Below are positions 21,260 through 32,334 of a DNA stretch of 64,000 bases, piece by piece; positions within the stretch are counted from its first letter, which is position 1; the number at the start of each line of letters is the position of its first letter. The translations under genes were made by a program, and so were the position numbers. The notes under the pieces were generated by a model. That model searched no databases. It was given only the letters and a program-made list of their open reading frames with translations, and was not told the DNA's origin. The DNA is taken from contig CM041295.1 of the NCBI GenBank assembly GCA_023052935.1, positions 23,315,806 through 23,379,805 of the forward strand. The letters run 5' to 3'. The stretch is from Piezodorus guildinii. Its lineage: Eukaryota; Arthropoda; Insecta; Hemiptera; Pentatomidae.

Positions 21260-21755
21260 TTTTTTTTTTTTTTTTTGCACGAATTGGCCCCCAAGGACCA
21301 CGTGAATATCATTCTGTCTTCTTCACATCTTTCATCTTCCTTTTTCTCCAATATTCTTTCATCTTCCTGGACTATTCCTCCCGCTCTTCCTTTGTCCATT
21401 TTCTCCTCTGTTTCTTTGTTTTTCCTGTAAGAACCCCAACTTCTTTTATTTTCTTCCCGAAAAACTCTCTATCTAAGCAGTCTATTTTCTTGAATTTTAA
21501 CCTATCGAGCTCCTCTTTTATTTGCTTTGCATAACCACATATATTCTTATAGCCTAGAACTTTGTCGGAAATCTGTTTGTTCAGCCTCTGATTGTTCATT
21601 CTTATCATATGGTCATAAAACCACAGTCTCCTAGTTCTAATGACTACTTAAAGATTTTCCAAATTTCTATATCTTTCTTCATTGCATTTTAGCCTGTAGC
21701 CCACTTGTGTTATTTTGGGTGCATGAAGCCTCCTAAGAATTTTTCTCTCAATCTT
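21260..21755 (-). pseudogene. LINE C-terminal ORF fragment (distinct family)
   Basis: The minus strand reads KIERKILRRLHAPKITQVGY, RLKCNEERYRNLE, then (after a stop) RTRRLWFYDHMIRMNNQRLN, KQISDKVLGYKN, and DREFFGKKIKEV…RRKWTKEERE. This is the C-terminal segment (RRL-x-F-GH-x-x-R-M…RL-x-x-I) of animal endonuclease-reverse transcriptases. A plus-strand poly(T) at 21260-21277 lies at its 3' end. The 5' side is cut by a family E copy beginning at about 21751. Confidence 0.7.
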
Positions 21756-22678
21756 GAGCGGGCAATACACGACTTTCACTTACCTCCGTTTTTAAAATCG
21801 ATTAAAGAATTTTTCAAATACAGTTAGAGATAAAAATGAATGAAACCATTAAGAAATTAATTAAATTGAATTTATATATAAACATGTGTTTTATTTAAAA
21901 ATCTATTATATTATTATCTAAAATAATCAGTTAGTTTTATCGGCTTTTCATCACTCTTTATTAACTTTTACAAGCTTGTGTATAAGATAATATTTTTTTC
22001 AAAAATCTTTGGCTTTCCAACGGTATATAAAACATGTATATGACTCTTCTTATGTTCAAAAACAAAATATTGCATTAAAAAAAGATGTTTTCAGTTTTCT
22101 CCTTTAGTTGTTTATCAAATTCGCTTAACTTGCATATTTAGCTGTTAATTACCAGTGCTAACAAGAAAATATAGTTATTTTTATAGCATCTACAGAATTA
22201 AAGGTACTTTTTAGGAAGAAAATTTAAAATTACCTCATTTAAGCCCTGTCATGCTATTTCAATCAGAATAAAACCTACATGATGTTATAGCCTATTAAAT
22301 TTTACATCGATATAGGGAGTTTAATCAAAATCGTTAGAGCCGTTTTTGAGAAAATCGTAAACAGATGAAAATGCATGGTATAAAGTGGCTCTTCTGGTTC
22401 GCCGATTTTGATTTTATAAAGTTGCTGTAACATCTTCCGCTCAGCTCATTTTGATGAAAAATATTTTGTAACGTCTCGGGCGTACAGTTGTCTTAAATAT
22501 GAAATTTCAGTTTCATAGGACTTTTCGTTTTCGCCCGGGAGTTACCACACATACACACACACACCTTTTTTCGGGACTTGGTTATTTGGACTCAGGGGAC
22601 CCTAAAACGTGTATTTCCGTTGAAAACTGGAATTCGAACATTTTCACGATCGCAATACTTATATAGTAAGTGAAAGTA
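21751..22678 (+). repeat. Family E repeat, copy 1 (about 0.93 kb)
   Basis: Starts GAGCGGGCAATACACGACTTTCACTTACCTCC. Carries the family landmarks in order: CAGTTAGAGATAAAAAT, AAACATGTGTTTTATT, TAGCTTTCCAACGGTATAT, AAATTAAAGGTACTTT, CCCTGTCA…CAATCAGAATAAAACCTAC, AATCGTTAGAGCCGTTTTTG, GTTACCACACATACAC, and TTTTCACGATCGCAATACTT. Ends ATATAGTAAGTGAAAGTAA. No ORF; a non-autonomous repeat. At least a dozen copies or pieces occur here. Confidence 0.85.
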
Positions 22679-23006
22679 ACTAGAATAATTAAGATATATT
22701 TATTTTAATTTCATAGTTATTTTTCAGTTCTTTTGCCATACCACAGAACTTTAATATTTCATAAAAATTGTTGGTACCTCTTATTTGTATATAACGGTTC
22801 TTAACCCTGGTGATGGCTCATATTTTAGGGTATGATTGTTTCATCACATAAAAAATTATAGTATTTGGTTGTTAATTTTTAATTCTTTATTCTGTATTAG
22901 AGAGCATGTTAACAGAATTATAGCATGAACATATTTAAACTGAATTATGTATAATATGAAAGTTCATCATACCATTTCATTTCATTAAACGTTATATTAT
23001 TTGCAG

Positions 23007-23086
23007 GTTTGGTGGAAATCTTTGCCGTCCAAGTGGAAGGATTTTCAGGATCGTTAAAGGAGCTAGTTCATGGTAAATTAGTATAT
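23007..23086 (+). other. Candidate spliced exon of an unidentified gene
   Basis: An 80-bp block bounded by a 3' splice-like site (TTATATTATTTGCAG) and a 5' splice site (GTAAGTATA). Only one frame is open, reading LVEIFAVQVEGFSGSLKELV then HGKLVY. Its composition is more balanced than its surroundings, and it is not part of any repeat recognised in this window. I do not recognise the protein. If real, the rest of the window on either side is probably intron of a plus-strand gene. Confidence 0.4.
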
Positions 23087-23224
23087 GTAAGTATAAATTT
23101 AATCATACTCATTAATTATTTATTATGTAATACCTTTATTTAAACATTTTCACGCCATATTAACATATGGTATGAGACGTTTCCGAAGTTTTACAGGAAA
23201 AATAAAAAATTTATTTCGTTAGGC

Positions 23225-23460
23225 AAAAAGGAAAACCCATACCTTTACCATCTATAAAGGGTATTTATTGAGATCCGTAGTGTTTCACGGTCAACGGCCG
23301 AATTAGGAGATTATGACTAGGCCAAGATCACGCTCACCCTACAGGTTTTCCTCCAATTTTTGGGTACCCACTTAATAAGGCTGGGTATGACGCCGGATGA
23401 TCTCCATACCATTGGATCGGCCAACGGGTGAAAATAACCAAACTTTGTTTTGGTCTATTA
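23225..23460 (-). mobile_element. LINE 3' UTR-like fragment
   Basis: On the minus strand it contains CGTCATACCCAGCC…AAGTGGGTACCC, and further on GGCCGTTGACCGTGAAACAC, parallel to the UTR pieces at 20912-21010 and 40615-40740 (-). No coding frame remains. Confidence 0.45.
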
Positions 23461-23486
23461 CACAAGATTTATTATTGGAAAAAAAA

Positions 23487-23958
23487 ATCTGGTGCGGACA
23501 ACACACGACATTCACTTACCTCCATTTTTAAAATCAATGAAAGAATATTCAATAAAAAAGGTACAGGTTTAAATACAGTTAGAGATAAAAATACGTGAAA
23601 CTATTAAAGAATTATTTTAATTTAATTTATATGGAAACTTGTGTTTTATTAAAAAATCTATTATGTTATTATCTAAAATAATCAGTTTTATCAGCTTTTC
23701 ATCACTCTTTGTTAAATCTTACAAGTTTAAGCATTAGATAATATTTATTTTAAAATCTTTAGCTTTCCAACGGTATATTATGCGTGTATATATATTACTG
23801 TTGCTATGTTCAAAATAAAAAAATAGTTTTTCAGTTTTCTCCTTTAGTTAGATATCGAATTCGTTCAACTTATATATTTATGTGTTTTTCATCGGTGGTA
23901 ACAAGACAATATATTTATTTTTATAAAATCCACGAAATTAAAGGTACTTTACAGGAAA
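23487..23958 (+). repeat. Family E repeat, 5' half
   Basis: Begins AATCTGGTGCGGACAACACAC and runs to AAATTAAAGGTACTTTACAG, where it is abruptly joined to the start of the next E copy. Confidence 0.85.
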
Positions 23959-24862
23959 AAATCTGGTGCGGGCAACACACGACTTTCACTTACCTCGATT
24001 TTTAAAATCAATGAAAGAATTTTCAAATACAGTTAGAGATAAAAATACGTGAAACTATTAAGGAATTAATCAAATTGAATTTATATATAAACATGTGTTT
24101 TATTAAAAAATCTATTATATTATTATCTAAAATAATCAGTTAGTTTTATCTTCTTCTCATCACTCTCTATTAACTTCTAAAAGCTTGTGTATGAGATGAT
24201 ATTTTTTTCTAAAATCTTTAGCTTTCCAACGGTATATCATACATGTATATTACTGCTCTTATGTTCAAAAACGAAAAATTTCATTAAAAATATTTTTTTC
24301 TGTTTTCTCCTTTAGTTGGGTATCGAATTTATTCAATTTATATATTTACCTGTTTTTCATCAGCGCTAACAAGATAATCTAGTTATTATTATTGAATCTA
24401 AAAAATTAAAGGTACTTTAGAGGAAGAAAATTTAAAATATCGGCATTTAAGCCCTGTCAGACCATTTTTATCCAAATAAAACCTACATGATATTAAAGCC
24501 CATTTAATTTTACATCGATATAGCGAGTTTAATCAAAATCGTCGGAACCGTTTTTGAGAAAATCGAAAAAAGGTACAAAATGCATGGTATAAAGTGCCTC
24601 TTCTGGTAAGCTCATTTTGATGAAAAAAGTTTTGTCACGTCTCGGGCGTATAGTTGTCTTAAATATGAAATTTCAGTTTCATAGGACTTACCGTTTCCGC
24701 CCGGGAGTTACCACACACACACACACACACACAGACCTTTTTGCGGGACTTGGTTATTTGGACTCAGGGGACCCTAAAACGTGTATTTCCGTTGAAAACT
24801 GGAATTCGAACATTTTCACAATCGCAATACTTTCCTTACTATATATAGTAAGTGAAAGTAAA
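23959..24862 (+). repeat. Family E repeat, complete copy
   Basis: Complete copy of about 904 bp, from ATCTGGTGCGGGCAACACAC to the terminal hairpin CTTACTATATATAGTAAG followed by TGAAAGTAA. (AC)n occurs inside the TTACCACACAC segment (24711-24733). Confidence 0.88.
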
Positions 24863-25266
24863 AAAAGGTAAAATATCGGCATTTAATCCCTCAGACCATT
24901 TTAATCTGAATGAAACCTACATGACGTTTAAGCCTATTGATTTTTACATCGATATAGCGAGTTTAATCAAAATCATCGGAACCGTTTTGGAGAAAATCAT
25001 GAAAAGGTGCAAAATGCATGTTATAAAGTGGCTCTTCTTGTAAGCTCATTTTGATGAAAAAGGTTTTGTAACGTCTCGGGTCTATATTTGTCTTAAATAT
25101 GAAATTTCAGTTTTGCCGGGAGTTACCACATACACAGACCTTTTTGCAGGACTTGGTTATTTGGACTCAAGGGACCCTAAAATGTATATTTCCGTTGAAA
25201 ACTGGAATTCGAAAATTTTCACGATCGCAATACTTTCCCTTACTATATATAGTAAGTGAAAGTAAT
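24863..25266 (+). repeat. Family E repeat, 3' half, tandem to the preceding copy
   Basis: Starts within the family at AAAATATCGGCATTTAATCC and ends with the same hairpin and GTAAGTGAAAGTAA. Together with 23487-24862 it forms half-whole-half tandem order, suggesting unequal exchange or insertion of one copy inside another. Confidence 0.82.
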
Positions 25267-25449
25267 GAGCCAATAGAATTTTTAATTTATCTTAATTAGA
25301 TGCAGAGTTATAGAATTTCGGCCACTAAATCGTGATTTTTTCCCACTGTGTGCCAAAAACACGCAAGAGGAACCCTTATATCCTTAATAAAGAAGATACA
25401 TTTTTAAATTATAAATATGACATTCCTGTCAGTCTTTACCTATCTATGA

Positions 25450-26618
25450 AATATATATGAAGGTAAATTATTACGAAATTTTCTAATTCCAATTTTCACC
25501 GGAAATACACGTTTTACGGTCTCCTGAGTCCCAATGACCTAGTGTGGAAAGTCTTATGAAACTAATGTTTCATATTTAAGACAACTATACGCCCAAGATG
25601 TTACAGCAACTTTGTCATAAGAATGAGCTCACTAGAAGAGCCACTTCATAACATGAATTCTGCATCTCTTTATGATTTTCATTAAACTGGCCATATCGTT
25701 GTAAAATTAAATGAGTGTTGATATAATATAGGTTTCATTCTGATTGAAATAGTCTGAAAGGGCTCCGATATTTTAAATTTTGTTCATCTAAAGTACCTTT
25801 AGTTTTGTAGATTTTATAACCATATCATATTTTTAGCATTGATAAAAAACTTAAAAAATAAATAACTTGAAAGAATTCGATTTACAGCTAAAGCAGAAAA
25901 GAGCAAAAATATTTGTTTGTCCATTTTTTGAACATAAAAACAGTAACATAGATGTATAATATACCGTTGGAAAAAAAAATTTAGATAAAATATTATCTTT
26001 ACAGAAAATTGAGACGTTGATTTCCAAAAAGTACTAAAGGACATTTTTTACAAAATTGATTTTCTTACACATTTGTGTTCTCATCAATTAGTTATATCTA
26101 AATCTCTATTTGATTTTATCTAATGAACACCCAAGCCCTTTATAAACTCAATTTAGAAATATAATTATTTTCTAAAGGAAACAATTACACATTTAATTTC
26201 GTACCAAATTATACCAAAACATCTCATTTCATATCTTTAGTATGATATTATTAATATACTAAAAAAACAATTCTGGATTTTAATGCGAAAAGAATCAAAT
26301 TAGCTAATTTAACAATATAATAATTAGTGATTTTCGAGCCTCCCGTAAAATTTCTTAGAATGGATATAGTACCTTTTGGAAATCAACGTCACAATTGTTA
26401 AAGTTAACAGAGAGTGATTAAAAACCGATAAAACTAACTGATTGTTTGGTATAATATTATAATAGATTATTATTTAAAAATTAAGTTTCTATTGAAACTC
26501 AATGAAATTAATTCTTTAGCGATTCATTCATTCATTTCTAAATGTATTTAAAATTTTTTAAATCGATTTTAACAACGGAAGTAAGTGAAAGTCGTATGTT
26601 GCACGCACCAGATTTTTT
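25450..26618 (-). repeat. Family E repeat (minus) interrupted by a MITE
   Basis: A reverse-oriented E copy from the ACGGTCTCCTGAGTCC segment near 25518 to the terminus GTCGTATGTTGCACGCACCAGATTTT. It is split at 26007-26396 by the AATT-flanked MITE; the E sequence resumes without loss on the other side. Confidence 0.8.
26007..26396. mobile_element. AATT-flanked MITE, copy inside family E
   Basis: Termini GAGACGTTGATTTCCAAAAA (left) and GGAAATCAACGTCAC (right, one change) are inverted repeats, with AATT immediately outside each (26007-26010, 26393-26396). Removing the insert leaves CAGAAAATTGTTAAAGTT, which aligns with uninterrupted E copies (CACAAGCTTGTAAAAGTT). AATT is therefore the duplicated target. 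About 390 bp, no ORF. Confidence 0.85.
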
Positions 26619-26714
26619 TTCTGGAAGTACGTGCTGTGGATTCTAAGCTGTATTTGGTTGATACGAATACACGAAGTTGCGGAGATAGTGAAACCTGGCT
26701 TTGGTGAATAGGAA

Positions 26715-27020
26715 GAAAGTCTAGCTGCATGTTGTCCCGAGCCCAACCCGACAGGCCGAGTGAAAACTTGCTGCAATGGACAACTTCAACCTCTACAGAG
26801 CTTCTGCCTCACCTACCATCTTGTGATTTGGAATTTTTATCTCTTCCTAGCAACGGATCGATTTCTTTTTAGGAGGAAAAAATCAAACAAGATGAAAGAA
26901 GTTAAATACAGAAATTAAAAAAAAAAAAATCCAGTCTAAATCCAAAGAAATTGTGGAATCATTGGGGCATTTTGATGAAAATTACATTAAAAAATAATGG
27001 TCTGTAAGTAAAATACAAAT
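26715..27020 (+). pseudogene. Heavily decayed mariner transposase fragment
   Basis: LHVVPSPTRQAE then, after a frameshift, TELLPHLP…SCDLEFLSLPSN resembles the NARPHVA…TRQKL and EVLPHPPYSPDLAPCDYHLF regions. Near 26945-26995, KEIVESLGHFDENYIKK resembles a mariner C terminus. It is very degenerate and the call is tentative. 27021-27476 shows nothing recognisable. Confidence 0.35.
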
Positions 27021-27653
27021 TTCGTGTGTCTTAGGTCTTCCCCATACAAATAGAGCCTAGCTTGGCTATAAATGTCAATATTCAGTTTTAACACTTATCA
27101 TTTAAAAAAAAAAATAATAAGAAAAATTTACTAACATAAATAACAGATTAAAGAATAAACAATTAAAAGTGTTAAAATAGAAACAATTAAAATAAATAAG
27201 CAAAATATCACTTTGAAGATAAACTAAAAACAAACACATTATAAAAAATGGTCTAGGAAAAACAATTTAGCACTTTTTGAAATCCCATTATGGAATAGTA
27301 CAGTTTATGATACTTATCCACATTGTCGATATTCAGTATAGCATGGATACTTTGCTTATCGGTAGATATTAAAATGAAGTGTAGGAGAAATTACCTAAGG
27401 TGACGACAACAATTTTTATTGAGTAATATTACAATATGTCCTTACCTAAGGTAAAGAGAAATTATCGTCAATCACATACAGTGAGTGGCAAAAGTATTCG
27501 GAATCCGTATTTCTTTTATTTAATAAGTATATTTCATAACTATGAATTTATATAATTCTGTTTCACTTATAAATCTATAAAAGAGACCCTTATAAAGAAA
27601 AATTACTGGCCAGATAACAGAAAGGTTTATTGTTTTTAAAAATATCTAATTTA

Positions 27654-28313
27654 GTTAATGCTCCTTATTACGTTACCAACTGAACCCTACACCACGACCT
27701 TAATATTCCATTTATTTTAGACCTGGTACCATCCAAATTTTTCAAATTTCATCAGAACGTTCTTCATCATCCTAATCCTATAGCTCAATCCCTCTCCAGC
27801 TCCACCCATCCCTAAAATCCTCCTCGAAGATTGAAACGGCAGTGGCTCCGCGACGTTTCATAAACATTTATATTGGAGTTCTGACACTGGCCAGATCCTC
27901 CACTCATGTACTGTATGTCTGTGGCTATTGCGCCCTAACTTAGCCTAGGCTTACACCAGTGATGCGGCTGAGAGAGAGGCGCTGGGATCTCTTTGATTCG
28001 GCTTCTCCCCCCACTTGACCAGTCTTGTATCCCACTGCCTTTAGCAGATTGTATATATTGTATATAGTTAAGTTTGTTTGTATGATGTTTATTTATTTCC
28101 CAACTTTGTATTTATGTCTACTACAGGTTGTTATTTTGATTTGTTTGTTGTTGTTTTTTTGTTAATTGTTATTTTTTTTAAATTTATTTATTTCCGATTT
28201 TATTTAATTTGACTTTATCATTATTTTCTGTATATATTATATGAATGTGTATACTACCATTACTACTGTTCATTATGAAACAAATTGTAATATATCTCAA
28301 TTAATGATAATAA
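27654..28313 (+). mobile_element. J1 LINE 3' end inside the Tc1-like region
   Basis: Starts AGTTAATGCTCCTTATTACG and encodes the RT C terminus (PRRLKRQWLRDVS), then the long J1 3' UTR and A-rich end, nearly co-linear with 50046-50700. 5'-truncated. Confidence 0.8.
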
Positions 28314-29107
28314 AAAATAATAATTTTGATTAATAATGTAAAATTATAAGATCAATCATTGTCAGAAGTATTCGGAAATCGTAATATCCTCTTGTGTAAT
28401 GGTTTCAAATGTTGATATTCTCCCTCATGTGACATATACCCAATCTTAGAATGAATTTTTTTCCAATATAAAACGCAGACCCTAAAATAAAAACGCAACA
28501 ATCGAACAACGGCTACGAATAATTTTTTTAAAGAAAAATAGTTGAAATGTTAAAAAAAAAATATATTAGAATGAGTGGATGGCTGAGTAAAGGGTAGAGG
28601 ATATAATAATAAAATATAAAAGCAAAAAAAAGTGAGCGTCCAAATAATATTATAAAATAAAAACTGAAAGAATGATTATTCATCAAATAAGAAAACAATA
28701 CCTCAAATGAGAAAACCTTAGCTCAGTTCTGGATTTTTCGGAACATCTGGATAAAAAATAAGTTTCAACTGTTCGCCGCGTTCCAAATAAATATTACGAA
28801 AAGAAAAACATGGTACAAAAAGTAAGGAAAACGTCTTTCAGCAGGCAATAAGAGAATGGGCTGAATGTTTGCAACATTTTTTGATAGAGAAGACTGATTA
28901 ATTAAAATATTTACAGGTGACTTTTAAACTAAAATAATTAGTTCTTATGAAAAAATATGGTTGGTTTGGACGAAATACCAAATAAAGAATTTATAATGCC
29001 ATAGTAGAAAACACTTTGAGCGGTCGGTGATAGTTAGATCTGTTTTTCTTTGAAGAAGTTTAATAACAGTGGATTCATGAGCAGAATTATTGATAGGTTT
29101 TTGTTGT
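28314..29107. other. Possible decayed Tc1-like interior
   Basis: Between the internal left-type terminus (about 28356) and 29100 there is no intact frame. Confidence 0.3.
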
Positions 29108-29922
29108 ATTTTCAATAATCAACCTTTGTAATAAAAAAAAAAAAAAAAATTACCCCTCAAAATTTGAGAGCTTACGTTTCAAGATGAGTGGAATAACGAC
29201 GGATAAAAAAAAATCCGTTTGTCCGCCGTCCGCGGTATTTCTCCGAAACTACTGGAACATTTTTTTTGGAAATTCGCCACAAAAATGCTAGTCCATTCAA
29301 CGATGATCCTAACACCTAGACGTTGATATCAGCTGGTGAGTTTCAAAATGGCGGTCGATTAAAAGGATTTTATTTAATAACTCAGTTATTTTTGAAGATA
29401 GAAAAAAAAATTATTTATTGTCTTTTAACCAAAAAACCGTGAATAATTATATAAAAGAAAAAAAATTCACATAAATACGCTTATAACTCAGTTTTTTTGA
29501 AGATAGAGAAAAGTGTGTATAGAGTTTTAGAATCATTTGAATGAAAATAGAAAGAAAAGAAAAATAAATAGTAACGCAGTCCTGTATAAATGCTTTTGGT
29601 TTATTATTTTCAATAATCAACCTTTGTAATCGACCAAAAAAAAAAAAAAAGTTACCCCTGGTCAAAATTTGAAGGCTTACGTTTCAAGATGCGTAGAATC
29701 CGAATAACGAATAATTTTATATATTTTTTTTATTGAAAATAATAAACCAAAAGCATTTATACAGGACCGCGTTATTATTCCCTTTTCTTTTCTTTCGATT
29801 TTCATTCAAATGATTCTAAAACTCTATACACACTTTTCTCTATCTTCAAAAAAACTGAGTTATAAGCGTATTTATGTAAAAATTTTCATTTTTTTTTCTC
29901 TTTTATATCATTATTCACGGTT
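29108..29922. repeat. Inverted repeat (arms about 185 bp) plus direct repeat of its spacer
   Basis: 29436-29616 and 29730-29922 are reverse complements (GTTTTTTTGAAGATAGAGAA / TTCTCTATCTTCAAAAAAAC, with CCGTGAATAAT / ATTATTCACGG at the outer ends). The spacer 29607-29720 (AATCAACCTTTGTAAT, poly(A), GAAGGCTTACGTTTCAAGAT) is repeated directly at 29112-29210. Foldback-type structure; no coding frame. Confidence 0.8.
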
Positions 29923-30357
29923 TTATTTGTTTTAATTGAATTAACTTTTAAAGGAGGAGAAGGCGAAATAAATCTACAACCTGGTACTTCACAATGATAA
30001 CAAAAATATTCTTTATTCGCCTTTAGCACAATTGTATAATAATAAAATGGTAATAAATGAAATTAATAGCGGAGGGACACAATGAGGAGAGCACAATAAC
30101 AGCAGGGACAAAAGACACGAGCTGGCGAGAGGTTACAATGGATTTGCCACTGTAAAATAAAATATTCTTTCTATAATAATAAAATAAAGAAAATAAAATA
30201 AGAAATAAAAGTCAGTTTCAATTAAATGTAAAGAGAACAAAGAACAAAAATATAAACATGTTTGAAGCAGTGACAAATCCATTTCACATCTCTTTCCACC
30301 AGCTGTGTGTTTGTAAACTCACTCCATCACATATATCAGGCCCGTGACAAACTATTT

Positions 30358-30750
30358 GTCTGTTCTACTAAAAAAGAAAATTAGGAAATACTATATTCAA
30401 AATGAAAATGGCCTCAAGAAACAATAAGTGATTGAGTAGGATAAAATATTACTAGAATATTATATTAATAATATAATTAAAAGTAGAAGAAAAATTACGA
30501 ATAATAAATTTAATAAATAATAATTAAATATATATATATATCTATATTATATATATTATATATATTATAAGTATCTATTCAGATTAGTTGCTGCAAAATT
30601 TTCAAAAATTTCTCGAATCTCTCTACCATCATTTCTTTCAAATCTAATTAATTATTTGTGGGTCCTATTAAAAAAGAAAATCAGGAAATACTATATTCAA
30701 AATGAAAATGGCCTCAAGAAACAATAAGTACTTGGGTGGGATAATATTTC
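30358..30750. repeat. Direct repeat pair, about 90 bp
   Basis: 30358-30450 and 30658-30748 share AAAATGAAAATGGCCTCAAG and surrounding sequence with few differences. A (TA)-rich stretch lies between. The stretch 29923-30357 has a UTR-like composition and no recognised family. Confidence 0.75.
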
Positions 30751-30918
30751 ACAGCAAACAATCAATTAATTGGTAAGACCAATTCGTAGTAGGCTAAAAT
30801 GTATAATTATACAAAAAGGTTTACCAACTGGATGTTTATTTATATCACTGCATTAATATAACTAGGAAACCACTTAATTCCGAATACTTTTGACACCCAG
30901 TGATATACACCATTTTTA

Positions 30919-31039
30919 ATGATGGAGTTAAGTTGACGTTGAGAAATTAGATGACGAAGACGTTTCGGCCTACATTAGTGCCTTCATCAGGGCTAAAAGA
31001 AACAAGGTAAAAAACAATGTAATTATAGACTTAATAATA
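30919..31039 (-). ncRNA. Hammerhead-ribozyme-like element, short form
   Basis: The minus strand contains CCCTGATGAAGGCACTAATG then TAGGCCGAAACGTCTTCGTC. This supplies the exact CTGATGA box, stem II (GGC/GCC), the GAAA box, a minimal stem III (ACG-TCTT-CGT), and the C at the expected cleavage position. Stem I may form from TTAG/CTAA across a small internal loop. Minimal stem III is characteristic of hammerheads in Penelope-like elements and retrozymes. The segment AATGATGGAG…ACTTAATAATA recurs at 62740-62934 as a discrete insertion, so this is the same mobile unit. Confidence 0.65.
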
Positions 31040-31092
31040 CGTTAGGTATATAATAAAAATATGGTGACAGTAATATAATATAGGAACAAACT

Positions 31093-31805
31093 TAAAATTA
31101 AATGTAAAATGATAATAAATAAATAAATAAATTCTTTATTATTCTGGGACATGTCCCTTTAGAATAAAATATACAGAATGTACAAAAAGGGCTTTAGAGT
31201 CTTGGAGTAAATTAAATGAATATAAACAAGTTAATAACTACTGGTATAAAATAGACATTTTTCAATGAGGATAAAAAAAATATAAAAAAGCTTATTTACC
31301 ATTCTATTGAGCCTGGGTATTCATTAAGTGATCGAATATTCGTTATTTTGAAGGTAGGAAGGGAATTGGAGTGACGGATGGTAGGAGGGATAGAATTCCA
31401 TAGGATTGAGGATCGGATAAGAAAGGATTTGTTGAAATGTGCAGTTCGATGGGCCGTACTGTATAAATCTGAAGGTCTGGAGCGAGTATAACGGGGATGG
31501 ACAGAGGATTTGAACTGTAGTAGGTCAAAAATATATGATGGACGGCGGGATTGGAGTACTTGGTAAAGGAATGACGCAAGGAAATACTTGCGACGATTGG
31601 AAGGGTTAAGCCACTTCAACTCGCCATAAAATTGGATACAGAGGTGTATCTACGGACCCCGAAGATGAATCGAACAAAGCAATTAGTTAAGCGTTTTATT
31701 TTTACCTCGAGATCCCCAGACAACCACCGTATACCGTACAGCAATAGCCGAAGTGGGGAAATAGAGAGTTAACGAGGAGTTTTCGGGTTTCAAGCGGGAA
31801 CAGGT
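31093..31805 (-). pseudogene. CR1/L2-like LINE tail (type K)
   Basis: Minus strand: RKLLVNSLFPHFGYC, then after frameshifts ELKWLNPSNRRKYFLASFLY, SRRPSYIFDLLQFKSSVHPR, YTRSRPSDLY, SFLIRSSILWNSIPPTIRHS. This is the RT thumb/connection of CR1/L2-type LINEs. The 3' end ATTCTAAAGGGACATGTCCC AGAATAATAAAG lies near 31130-31165. No catalytic domain remains. Confidence 0.7.
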
Positions 31806-31935
31806 GACAATTATAAAGTAATAAGATGACAGTTATAAAGTACAGAAGTAAATAAAATTAACATGATAGTTATAAAGTATGGATGACAGTTATAAAGATA
31901 ATTAATAAGATGACAGTTATAAAGTATGGAAGTAA
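31806..31935. repeat. Imperfect short tandem repeat (GATGACAGTTATAAAGTA)
   Basis: Five or so spaced copies of TGACAGTTATAAAG with variable A-rich linkers (AGAAGTAAATAAAATTAA and AGTAAACAAAATTAA). Lies just upstream of the K LINE fragment. 31936-32264 shows nothing further. Confidence 0.8.
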
Positions 31936-32334
31936 ACAAAATTAAGATGATAATATTTCAATAAGAATATTTAAAGAGAAACTAAGCAAATGATTAAATG
32001 CTAAAAGAACAATATGTGAACAATTAAAATTTTTAATTATAAACAATTTTGAAGGGCTATTTGACGGTAATGTATATAAAAAAAAAAAAAAATAGTAAAG
32101 AACATAGGTAGTATATAAAAAGAACATAATCATAAGAAAAAAATAAATTGAATGTTGTTATAATTTTTGGTTTTAACTACTCTATACATTGCTTCTAGCA
32201 TTATAAAGTGGTTAACAACTCCTTAAATACATAAAATATGAGTTATTACGAATTGGTAGTGAATTCCGAATACTTTTGACACTCACTGTGTCACTACGAA
32301 ACCTAATATGAGATATTGCCTTATTATCACATTA

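Larger units (their letters stand above)
27479..32290. mobile_element. Tc1-like termini spanning a composite region
   Basis: CAGTGAGTGGCAAAAGTATT at 27479, preceded by TA, is matched by the inverse at 32269-32290 (GAATACTTTTGACACTCACTG). Two further related ends lie inside: TCATTGTCAGAAGTATTCGG at about 28356 (same sense as left) and GAATACTTTTGACACCCAGTG at about 30882-30902 (same sense as right). This suggests one Tc1-like element nested in another, later invaded by LINEs. A faint transposase-like trace (YGWFGRNTK, near 28955) is the only coding hint. Confidence 0.45.

Noticed and set aside
29923..30357. Possible LTR of a retrovirus-like element
   Set aside because: No matching second LTR, primer-binding site or gag-pol sequence was seen.
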